A DNA stretch of 42,441 nt from an uncultured Pelagibacteraceae bacterium (GTDB lineage Bacteria; Pseudomonadota; Alphaproteobacteria; Pelagibacterales; Pelagibacteraceae): positions 1 through 42,441 of the forward strand of contig CACLLR010000005.1 in assembly GCA_902607805.1 (NCBI GenBank). Direction: 5' to 3'. This document shows, piece after piece, positions 1-8,296 of this stretch (its first letter is position 1; every line of letters starts with the position of its first letter). Made by a program: the position numbers and the translations under genes. The notes below the pieces were generated by a model. The model ran no database searches. It saw only the letters and a program-made list of their open reading frames with translations, and was not told where the DNA came from.

Positions 1-477
1 AAAGATAAAGGAACAGGAAAAGAACAAAAAATTCAAATTCAAGCATCTGGTGGTTTAAGTGATGAAGAAATAAATAAAATGGTGAAAGATGCCGAGGCAA
101 ATAAAGAAGCCGATAAAAAGAAAAGAGATACAGTTGATGCAAGAAATCAAGCTGATACTCTACTTCATTCAACTGAAAAAAATTTAAAAGAACATGGATC
201 TAAAGTTTCTGATGGAGATAAAAAAGCAATTGAAACTGCTTCATCAAATTTAAGAAATTCTCTTAAAGGTACAGATCTTGAAGATATTAAAAAGAAAACT
301 CAAGAACTAGTTCAGGCATCAATGAAATTGGGTGAAGCCATTTATAAATCTCAACAAAGTGCTAAACCTGGTGATGCTCCAAAAGAAGCAAAAAAAGAAG
401 AAGGAAAAAAAGACGATAATGTTGTTGATGCAGACTTTGAAGAAGTAAAAGACGACAATAAAGAAAAAAGCGCCTAA
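1..477 (+). CDS. dnaK: Chaperone DnaK, C-terminal part (truncated at window start)
   Basis: Frame 1 is open from base 1 ([42 protein letters not shown]...), typical DnaK C-terminus; ends [12 protein letters not shown]; directly followed by dnaJ. Confidence 0.97.
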   Translation, partial: KDKGTGKEQKIQIQASGGLSDEEINKMVKDAEANKEADKKKRDTVDARNQADTLLHSTEKNLKEHGSKVSDGDKKAIETASSNLRNSLKGTDLEDIKKKTQELVQASMKLGEAIYKSQQSAKPGDAPKEAKKEEGKKDDNVVDADFEEVKDDNKEKSA

Positions 478-505
478 GCTAACAACTATTTGTCTATAAT
501 TAGTT

Positions 506-1635
506 ATGGCAAAAAGAGATTATTATGACGTCTTAGGTGTTAAAAACAATTCTAACGCAGATCAAATTAAATCAGCATATAGAAAATTAGCAGTTAAATA
601 TCATCCTGATAAAAATAAAGGGGATAAGGCCGCAGAGGAAAAGTTTAAAGAAGCATCTGAAGCTTATCACGTATTATCTAATTCTGAAAGAAAACAAAAT
701 TATGATAATTTTGGACATGCTGCTTTTGAAAACGGAGCAGGTGGTAGAAGTGGTTTTAGTAATTTTGATTTTTCAAGCTCTTTCTCTGATATATTCGAAG
801 ATTTTTTTGGAGAAGGTTTTGGTGGAGGAGGCAGAAGATCAAGAAGAACTAATAATAGAGGATCTGATTTAAGATATGATTTATCAATTAGTTTAGAAGA
901 AGCTTTCTTAGGAAAGAAACAAGATATTAAATTTTCTACATCTGATAAATGTGATACTTGCAATGGATCAGGTTCTAAACCAGGTCATGATGTTGGATCT
1001 TGCTCAATGTGTGGGGGGGGCATGGTCAAGTTCGATCAAGTCAAGGTTTTTTTACAGTTCAACAGACTTGTCCTCAATGTTCAGGATCTGGCGAAGAGAT
1101 AACTAATCCTTGTAATAGTTGTAATGGACAAGGAAAAAAACAAACATCGAAAAGACTTTCTGTTACAATACCAAAAGGAGTAGATGACGGAACTAGAATT
1201 AGATTGGCAGGTAAAGGAGAAGCAGGATCTAGAGGTGGGGGCAGTGGAGACCTTTATTTATTTATAAATGTAGATTCTCATGATCTATTTAAAAGATCAG
1301 AGCAAAATCTTTTTTTTGAATGTCCAATATCAATTGCAGATGCAGCATTGGGTACTGACATAAAAATTCCAACTATTGATGGGGGAAAAGCTAAAATCAA
1401 AATACCAGCAGGTACACAAAGTGGAAAACAATTTAGATTAAAAGAAAAAGGAATGCCCTTAATGAGAGGGGGTGGATATGGCGATCTCTATGTTCAAGTT
1501 AATACAGAAGTTCCAGTATCATTAAATAGAGAACAAAAAGATTTACTTGAAAAATTTAGAGAAATTGAAAATGAAAAATCTAATCCAAGTATTAAAAAAT
1601 TTTTTAAAAAAGCAAAGAGTTTTTGGAAAAATTAA
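506..1635 (+). CDS. dnaJ: Chaperone DnaJ, frameshifted at a G8 run (1013-1020)
   Basis: J domain with HPD (YHPDKNKGDKAAEEKFKEASEAY), G/F region, CxxCxGxG zinc motifs; the two ORFs 506-1102 and 1000-1635 join at the G run inside zinc motif 2 (CSMCGGHG). Confidence 0.95.
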
Positions 1636-1737
1636 ATGAAAAAATATTTTAAATATACAATTTATCTTATTATATATTTAGTGATTGTTTTGCTTTTAGC
1701 ATCTTTTTTTTATAAAGAGGGAATCAGTATATTGTAA
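1636..1737 (+). CDS. 33-aa hypothetical small membrane protein
   Basis: ATG immediately follows the dnaJ stop; translation MKKYFKYTIYLIIYLVIVLLLASFFYKEGISIL with one hydrophobic segment; fills the dnaJ-dapB gap. Confidence 0.5.
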   Translation: MKKYFKYTIYLIIYLVIVLLLASFFYKEGISIL

Positions 1738-1741
1738 AATT

Positions 1742-2520
1742 ATGAAAAAAATTAATCTAATTATTACTGGATGTATGGGGCGAATGGGTAAGCAGATCAT
1801 AAAATCTGCTAAATCAAATAATGCCTTTAAAATAGCTGCTCTAACAGAAAATAGAATAGTAAATAAAAAAATTGTAGGAGTAAAACCTGGATTAAATAAT
1901 GAAAATGAATTTAAAAAAGGTAATTTGATAATAGATTTCACAGTTCCTAAATGTACATTAGAAGTTTTAAAAATTGCAGTAAAATTAAGGAAAAGAGTTG
2001 TTATTGGAACAACAGGATTTTCTAAAAAAAGATGAAAACTTAATCAAAAAATATTCAAAAAAAAATACCAATACTTAGAGCTGGAAACATGAGTTTAGGA
2101 ATAAACTTGTTGATGTATTTAACCGAAATCGCATCAAAATCACTTGGAAATAACTTTTTAAGTAAAATTTTCGAAGTTCATCATAAACATAAAAAAGATC
2201 ATCCATCGGGAACTGCTTTAATGCTTGGAAAAGGTATAGCAGTTGGAAAAAATAAAGATTTTTTTAAATTAATTGGTAAAAAATATTTAAATAAAAAATA
2301 TTTTCCCTATGGAAAAAAAATTAATTTTAATTCAATCAGAAAAGGTGAAATTATTGGAGAACATGAAATTACTTTTTCTAGCGGCAAAGAAATAATTACA
2401 CTAAATCATGAGGCATTTGATAGAGCTCTTTATTCAGAAGGTGCTTTCACTGCAGCAAAATGGTTAATGAATAAAAAACCTGGACTTTACTCAATGAGAG
2501 ATGTCTTGAATTTTAAATGA
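1742..2520 (+). CDS. dapB: 4-hydroxy-tetrahydrodipicolinate reductase DapB, interrupted by two +1 A-run indels
   Basis: N-terminal GCMGRMGKQI nucleotide-binding motif, VVIGTTGFS, then EVHHKHKKDHPSGTAL catalytic motif in another frame; frame restored by removing one A at 2024-2030 and one at 2057-2065 (...FSKKDENLIKKYSKKIPILRAGNMSLGIN...). Confidence 0.93.
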
Positions 2521-3170
2521 ATGAAATACAAAGATCTAAATTAATATTAAAAATCTTAAATAAAATTTATCCAAAAACTTCAGTTCCTTTAAAACATAAA
2601 AATAAATTTACTCTTTTAATTTCTGTTTTATTATCTGCTCAAACTACAGATGCTAATGTAAATAATGTAACTAAAAATATTTATCCCAAGTATAATAAGC
2701 CAGAACATTTTGTTAAATTAGGTAGAAAAAAAATTGAAAAGTTAATTAAAAGTATAGGAATATTTAGAGTAAAAGCTAAAAGTGTATTTTTACTTTCAAA
2801 ACAATTAATTAATAGACATAAAGGTAAAGTACCTGAAACATTTGAAGAATTAGAAAAACTTCCAGGTGTTGGACATAAAACTGCAAGTGTAGTTATGTCC
2901 CAAGGATTTGGTCATCCAGCATTTCCAGTTGATACTCATATTCATAGATTAGCACAAAGATGGGGTTTGACTAATGGTAAAAATGTTATTCAGACAGAAA
3001 AAGATTTAAAAAGACTATTTCCTAAAAAATATTGGAACAAACTACATCTTCAAATAATTTATTATGGTAGAGAACATTGCAAAGCAAGAGAATGTTACGG
3101 TTTAACTTGTAAAATTTGTACTACTTGCTATCCTAATAGAAATTCACCAATTAAAACTAGGAAAGCTTAA
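2517..3170 (+). CDS. nth: Endonuclease III
   Basis: HhH motif LEKLPGVGHKTASVV, catalytic FPVDTHIHRLAQRWGL, C-terminal Fe-S cysteines (CKARECYGLTCKICTTC). Confidence 0.95.
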   Translation: MNEIQRSKLILKILNKIYPKTSVPLKHKNKFTLLISVLLSAQTTDANVNNVTKNIYPKYNKPEHFVKLGRKKIEKLIKSIGIFRVKAKSVFLLSKQLINRHKGKVPETFEELEKLPGVGHKTASVVMSQGFGHPAFPVDTHIHRLAQRWGLTNGKNVIQTEKDLKRLFPKKYWNKLHLQIIYYGREHCKARECYGLTCKICTTCYPNRNSPIKTRKA

Positions 3171-3171
3171 T

Positions 3172-4098
3172 ATGAAAATTTTAGGAATAGGAAATGCTAT
3201 TGTAGATGTTATATGCAAAGTAGAAGAAAATTTCTTAACAAAAAATCAATTAACTAAAAGTACAATGAAGCTAGTAGATGAGTCTGAATTTAAAAAACTA
3301 TTGTCTGATTTAAAAATAGAAGAAACGGTTTCTGGAGGTTCTGTTGCAAACTCTATTGTTGGACTATCACAATTGAAAAATAAAGTAGGATTTATAGGAA
3401 AAGTAAATAATGATGATTTAGGTGAAAAATATGAAGAAGGTTTAAAAAAAGAAAAAGTTGAATATTTTTATTCAAAAAAAAATGAAGAATTGCCTACGGG
3501 AACTTGTCTAATTCTTATTACGCCAGACTCAGAAAGAACAATGTGTACATTTTTAGGTACTGCAGGGAAAATTAATGAAGATGATGTTGATGTCAATGCA
3601 GTTAAAAATAGTGATATAATTTTTTTAGAAGGATACTTGTGGGATGAAGGTGCCCCAAAAAAAGCTTTTGATAAAGCTATACAAAATTCAAACAAAACTG
3701 CAATGTCTCTTTCTGATTTATTTTGTGTAGAAAGACATAAAGAACATTTTCTTGATTTGGTAAAAAATAAATTAGATATAACATTCGCAAATGAACAAGA
3801 AATTACTTCTTTAATAGATGCAAAAAACTTTGAAGAAGTTATCTCTTTTTCAAAATCTTTAAATAAGTTAGTTATTGTAACAAGAGGTGAAAAAGGAGCA
3901 GTTGCAATTAAAAGTAATGATGTTGCAGAATGTAATGTTTTTAAAAATCTGAAGATTGTTGATTTAACTGGTGCAGGCGATCTATTTGCTGCAGGATTTT
4001 TACACGGACATGTAAATAATTTATCTTTAAAAGAAAGTTTAGTAAAAGGTACCGAGATGTCGTCTATAGTAATACAAAAAATTGGGGCAAGAATTTAA
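3172..4098 (+). CDS. PfkB/ribokinase-family sugar or adenosine kinase
   Basis: SGGSVANSIVGLSQL and C-terminal DLTGAGDLFAAGFLHG PfkB signature. Confidence 0.9.
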   Translation: MKILGIGNAIVDVICKVEENFLTKNQLTKSTMKLVDESEFKKLLSDLKIEETVSGGSVANSIVGLSQLKNKVGFIGKVNNDDLGEKYEEGLKKEKVEYFYSKKNEELPTGTCLILITPDSERTMCTFLGTAGKINEDDVDVNAVKNSDIIFLEGYLWDEGAPKKAFDKAIQNSNKTAMSLSDLFCVERHKEHFLDLVKNKLDITFANEQEITSLIDAKNFEEVISFSKSLNKLVIVTRGEKGAVAIKSNDVAECNVFKNLKIVDLTGAGDLFAAGFLHGHVNNLSLKESLVKGTEMSSIVIQKIGARI

Positions 4099-4101
4099 TT
4101 T

Positions 4102-4209
4102 TCATTTTTTTTTTCTTTTAAAACTGCCTTTTCCTTTTTTAGGCTTAATAATTCTAGGTTTATATTTGCTTGATAGTAATTCTTTTGCAATATAATTTCT
4201 TTTTTTCAT
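4102..4209 (-). CDS. arfA: ArfA-like alternative ribosome-rescue factor (35 aa)
   Basis: Hand-translated minus-strand ORF MKKRNYIAKELLSSKYKPRIIKPKKGKGSFKRKKK; the KPKKGKGSFxRK block resembles the conserved ArfA core (KGKGSYMRK in E. coli). ATG overlaps the upstream gene's stop (TAATG). Not in the supplied ORF track. Confidence 0.65.
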   Translation of the reverse strand: MKKRNYIAKELLSSKYKPRIIKPKKGKGSFKRKKK

Positions 4210-4778
4210 TATATTTTATATCCTTTTTTTTCACTTTTTATAAAATTTTCATCTTTAAATATTTCTACTATTTTTTTTCTAAGTCTATAGATATGAGTTT
4301 CAACAGTATGTGTTTCTAAAATTGTCATATGTCCCCAAACGTACTTTTGTAAATCTACTATTGAATGTTTTTTTTTTGAATTTTTCAAAAATATAATTAA
4401 ATCGACCTCTTTTTCTGTTAATTTTAATTTAATTTCATTTTTAGAAAGTTCTCTAGAATTTATATTAAGATAATAATCTTTAATTTTTATGTTTGATTGT
4501 TCGCTATATTTAATTTTTAAAAGAGCTAAATTAATCTTTTCAACTAAATTACTAATATTTATGGGAAATTTATTTATGACTAATTGTTTGCTCTCTATTA
4601 TATTGTTAATTTTACTATTAGTTAAAATTAAATAATTTCCTAAATCTTTTTCATTTAATTTAGACAAACTAATATCTTTTGAAAAATTTGATAATTCAAA
4701 ATTTAAACTGTCTTTTATTTCAATGAAAATATTGTAAATTATTGGTAAATTATAAATAATAATACTTTGTTTGTTCAT
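4209..4778 (-). CDS. OmpR/PhoB-type winged-helix regulator with degenerate receiver region
   Basis: C-terminal LKLTEKEVDLIIFLKNS...VDLQKYVWGHMTILETHTVETHIYRLRKKI...KSEKKGYKI matches Trans_reg_C; N-terminal part lacks recognizable acidic-pocket and phosphoacceptor Asp. Confidence 0.8.
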   Translation of the reverse strand: MNKQSIIIYNLPIIYNIFIEIKDSLNFELSNFSKDISLSKLNEKDLGNYLILTNSKINNIIESKQLVINKFPINISNLVEKINLALLKIKYSEQSNIKIKDYYLNINSRELSKNEIKLKLTEKEVDLIIFLKNSKKKHSIVDLQKYVWGHMTILETHTVETHIYRLRKKIVEIFKDENFIKSEKKGYKI

Positions 4779-4791
4779 AATATTTTAAAAT

Positions 4792-5284
4792 ATGCTAATT
4801 AAAATTAAAAATAAAGATACCTTAATTTTTGATGAATTTAAGCTAAAATGTTCAATTGGAAAAGCTGGAATAAAGAAAAATAAAATTGAAGGTGATAAGT
4901 CTACACCAAAAGGAATTTATAAACTAGGTAAATTATATTGGAGAGCAGATAGGGTTGAAAAACCAATTACAAAGTTACTTACAAAAAAAATTAATAAAAA
5001 AATGGGATGGTGCAATGATTCAAGAAGTAAATTTTATAACAAAGAAATATTAATAAATAAAAATATTAAACATGAAAAATTAATGAGAAAAGATTTTAAA
5101 TATAATTATTTTATTTTAATTAAATATAATTATACAAAGGTAAAAAAAAATGTAGGAAGCGCAATATTTATTCATTTAACTAAAAACTATAAAAAAAACT
5201 TCTGGCTGTATAGCTTTATCAAAAAAAGATTTTCTAATTTTAGCAAAAATTGTAAATAAAAATACATTAATAAAAATTTATTAA
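4792..5284 (+). CDS. L,D-transpeptidase (YkuD) family protein, frameshifted at A8 (5191-5198)
   Basis: GDKSTPKGIYKLG and IFIHLTKN in frame 1; removing one A gives YKKTSGCIALSKKDFLILAKIVNKNTLIKIY*, restoring the catalytic S-G-C motif. Confidence 0.8.
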
Positions 5285-5943
5285 GTTCTTTCACCAAATA
5301 TTTTAGATCCTATTCTTAAAAAAGTTGAATTAAATTTTAAAGCATCAATATAATCAGCAGACATTCCCATGCTTAAATCTGTTAAGTTTAACCTTTTATT
5401 TAAATTATAAAGTTCTTCAAAAAATTTTATAGGATTGATATTTTCAGGAGGCAAACACATTAGTCCAATTACATTTAAATTTAAAGACAAACACTCTTTA
5501 TAAAAACTATTTACATCTTTTTTCTCAATTCCTGATTTTTGTTCTTCATTAGCTAAATTAATTTGAATAAAAATTTTAATATTTTTATTATATTTTTCTT
5601 GTTCAACTTTAATTTTTTTAGCTAATTTTAAATTGTCAACTGAGTGTATGTAATCAAAAATTTTTACAGCATTTTTTACTTTATTTGTCTGTAACTTTCC
5701 CAACATATGAAGAGATAAATTTTTTTTATCTAATTTTAATTCAGACCATTTTTCTATAGCTTCTTGAACTTTATTTTCACCAAAATGTAAATGCCCGTGT
5801 TCAATTAATGGATAAATGTGATTCATGCTGAAAGTTTTTGAAACTGCTATGATTTTTGGATTATAATTATTTTTGTTTAATTCTTTTATATTTGATTTAA
5901 TCTCTTTCTCAATATTAATTAAATTTTTAACTACAATATGCAT
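5281..5943 (-). CDS. yggS: YggS/PROSC-family PLP homeostasis protein
   Basis: IIAVSKTF (PLP lysine), HFGENKVQEAIEKW, LSMGMSADYIDALKFNSTFLRIGSKIFGER. Confidence 0.93.
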   Translation of the reverse strand: MHIVVKNLINIEKEIKSNIKELNKNNYNPKIIAVSKTFSMNHIYPLIEHGHLHFGENKVQEAIEKWSELKLDKKNLSLHMLGKLQTNKVKNAVKIFDYIHSVDNLKLAKKIKVEQEKYNKNIKIFIQINLANEEQKSGIEKKDVNSFYKECLSLNLNVIGLMCLPPENINPIKFFEELYNLNKRLNLTDLSMGMSADYIDALKFNSTFLRIGSKIFGERT

Positions 5944-6466
5944 AATTATTCTTTTAAATTATTTTACTTTATTAATAAGTTTGAACCTAATCATATAGGG
6001 AAATTAGATAAAAAAGTATCAATTATATATAGAAATTATTCAGGAAATTTAAATAAGAAATTAATTATAAAAATAAAGGAATTTTGTAAAAAAAAATAAT
6101 CGTAAATTCTATTTATCAAATAACTTAAAACTAGCAATAAAGCTGGATTTAGATGGCGTTTATCTCCCATCGTTTAATAAAGAACAAAATTTTTTTCAGT
6201 TTAATTTAAAAAAAAAATTTAAACTACTGGGTTCTGCTCACAATTTGAAAGAAATCAGAATCAAAGAAAAACAAGGAGTAAAAACAATTTTTTTATCATC
6301 TATATTTAAGAAAAATAAAAACTACCTAGGAGTAAATAAATTTAAAAATTTATCAAAACTTACTTCAAATGATATTGTTGCTCTTGGAGGAATAAGTAAA
6401 AAAAATATTAAAAAACTTAATTTAATTCAAACAATTGGTTTTGCTGGAATTTCTTATTTTACATAA
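5938..6466 (+). CDS. ThiE-like thiamine-phosphate synthase family protein, frameshifted at A9 (6088-6096)
   Basis: MHNYSFKLFYFINKFEPNHI... then, after removing one A, KFYLSNNLKLAIKLDLDGVYLPS...FLSSIFKKNKNYLGVNKFKNLSKLTSNDIVALGGISKKNIKKL; TIM-barrel TMP synthase-like motifs. The ORF track only shows the 3' part (6245-6466). Confidence 0.7.
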
Positions 6467-6472
6467 AAAAAA

Positions 6473-6492
6473 GGCCCCTAAAATAAGGGGCC
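6473..6492. terminator. Likely bidirectional intrinsic terminator between convergent genes
   Basis: GGCCCCT-AAAATA-AGGGGCC stem-loop, flanked by A8 upstream and CTTTAATTTTT downstream, lying between + ORF end 6466 and - ORF end 6517. Confidence 0.9.
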
Positions 6493-6516
6493 CTTTAATT
6501 TTTCTAAACTATTATA

Positions 6517-7452
6517 TTAGAATGAGAAAGATAGTGATAAACCTTTAGATTTATCATTCTTACCAGATGTACCATCTCCATCATCAGTTTGGTTTGCATG
6601 ACCTTTTATAGTCATTGATCCCATTGTGTATGATGCTGATACTCCAGTGCTTTGCTCATCAGTAGCTGTTGATCCACCCATATCAACTGTTTGTCTTCCA
6701 ATTGATACTGAAATGTTATCGTTTACAGCCATTGATACACCAATATGGTCAGCTTCTTCATCACCTGTAGCAGCTGCAGTATAGTCAATTTTTGATCTTT
6801 GATAACCAAAAGTTAAACTATCCCAAACATACTTAGCCCAGATTGTTTCTTCATCTTGAGTGTCACCTTTTTCACCAACACCAACACCAACATCTAAGCC
6901 ATCAACTAATCCTGAGTACTTAATGTGTATTGAGTTGTCGTTACCTGTTGTAGCTCCATCAGCTGCTTCAGGTGCATAGTATGCACTGATGCCGATGCTG
7001 CCCATAGTAACGTCATATCCCCAAGAACCTGTTGTAGAACCACCACCAACAACACCATTGTCGTTAGATGAGTCCATACTTCCATATACAGCTTCAGCTG
7101 CATTTGGTACTTGGTTAGAGAAGGCTTTCAATCCTGAAGAACCTACAGACGCTCCAGAGAAAGTTAGTTTACCTGTATCTTCTCCAGTGTCTAAAGTTAA
7201 TTTGTAGTCATCATAAGTTCCACCATCAAGCTCGTAGCTAACTCCAATTGCCCAACCTTGATCAGTTTCACCTGATCCTGAAAAAGTAACACTGTCACCC
7301 ATAGACCATGGATTACCAGTTACTTCATCAGAGTCTTCTGAACTATAAGTCAAGCCCCAAGAACCACTTACGCTTAATTCACCAGCGTAAACTGAACTTG
7401 CAACTAAAGAACCTGCTAGAGCAGTAAGACCTACTTTTTTTAGTTTGTTCAT
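6517..7452 (-). CDS. Outer-membrane porin (Gram-negative porin family)
   Basis: Signal peptide MNKLKKVGLTALAGSLVASSVYA, alternating amphipathic beta-strand pattern, Gly/Asp/Ser-rich loops, terminal Phe (SLSFSF); strong AGGAG Shine-Dalgarno upstream. Confidence 0.9.
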   Translation of the reverse strand: MNKLKKVGLTALAGSLVASSVYAGELSVSGSWGLTYSSEDSDEVTGNPWSMGDSVTFSGSGETDQGWAIGVSYELDGGTYDDYKLTLDTGEDTGKLTFSGASVGSSGLKAFSNQVPNAAEAVYGSMDSSNDNGVVGGGSTTGSWGYDVTMGSIGISAYYAPEAADGATTGNDNSIHIKYSGLVDGLDVGVGVGEKGDTQDEETIWAKYVWDSLTFGYQRSKIDYTAAATGDEEADHIGVSMAVNDNISVSIGRQTVDMGGSTATDEQSTGVSASYTMGSMTIKGHANQTDDGDGTSGKNDKSKGLSLSFSF

Positions 7453-7675
7453 ATTTTACTCCTATGTGTATAATTAATTATAAACAGAGACTTTTTATCA
7501 AAAACACCATAGATATTGCTGAATTTTTTTATTATAAGGCTTAATTTTTAAAATATGTTGCATAAATACATCATTAATTATTTCAATAAAATCAGTATTA
7601 AATTCATTAGTTTTTGCCAAAATATCGATTTTAAGTATATATTTAATGATGTATTTGAATATATCAAAAAAAACC

Positions 7676-8281
7676 ATGAAAAATACTAATATTTTTAAAG
7701 CTCTTATTTTATCGACACTTTTGATTTTTTTGAATTCTTGTGAAGCTTTAAAATATAAAAAAGTATCTGCAAAAGATTATCCTCCAGAACCTGAAAAAAG
7801 AATAAAAAAAAACATGGAAGAAGGTAGAGGAGCAAGAATATTTGGAGATGGTGGATTTGGTTCAAATAATAGAGGTGGAACTTTTGATTTTGCAAGTTCA
7901 AATGAATTGTGGAGAGCTGCACTTGATACAATAGATTTTATGCCTTTAGTTTCGGCAAATTATAGTGGAGGTATAATTATTACAGATTGGTATACCGATA
8001 GTAAATCAAGAAATCAGGCAATCAAAATTACTATAAGATTTTTAACAAATGAAATTAGAGTTGATGCTTTAGACATAAAAGTTTTTAAGAAAAATTGTAT
8101 AGCAGATCAAATTACAAATTGTACTATAATAACTGAAAATGGAACTTTGGTTACAGAATTGAAAAAAAATATTTTAAAAAAAGCAGCTATATATGAAAAA
8201 ATAAAAAAAGAAAAAAACTTTAAACCTTATGAAGTAGGTAAGCCTGATAATCCAAGAGGAAAAAATAAAAAGAAAGATTAA
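7676..8281 (+). CDS. DUF3576-like lipoprotein
   Basis: Start at 7676 gives lipoprotein signal MKNTNIFKALILSTLLIFLNSCEAL; conserved NELWRAALDTIDFMPL...GGIIITDWY; directly upstream of leuS as in other alphaproteobacteria. The track start (7646) adds a non-signal extension. Confidence 0.8.
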   Translation: MKNTNIFKALILSTLLIFLNSCEALKYKKVSAKDYPPEPEKRIKKNMEEGRGARIFGDGGFGSNNRGGTFDFASSNELWRAALDTIDFMPLVSANYSGGIIITDWYTDSKSRNQAIKITIRFLTNEIRVDALDIKVFKKNCIADQITNCTIITENGTLVTELKKNILKKAAIYEKIKKEKNFKPYEVGKPDNPRGKNKKKD

Positions 8282-8296
8282 TTTATTTAAATTTTT

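Noticed and set aside
700-963. Minus-strand ORF within dnaJ
   Set aside because: Antisense to the J/GF region; poly-Pro/Leu product is the mirror of Gly-rich repeats.
1000-1635. Independent second dnaJ-like gene starting at TTG 1000
   Set aside because: It is the downstream half of the same DnaJ; zinc motifs 2-4 and C-terminal domains continue exactly after the G-run.
6906-7207. Alternate-frame ORFs inside the porin gene (6906-7103 minus, 6989-7207 plus)
   Set aside because: Porin frame has signal peptide, beta pattern and terminal Phe; these are overlapping spurious frames.
7646-7675. Upstream start for the DUF3576-like lipoprotein
   Set aside because: Start at 7676 gives a proper lipoprotein signal peptide; the extension MMYLNISKKT does not fit.
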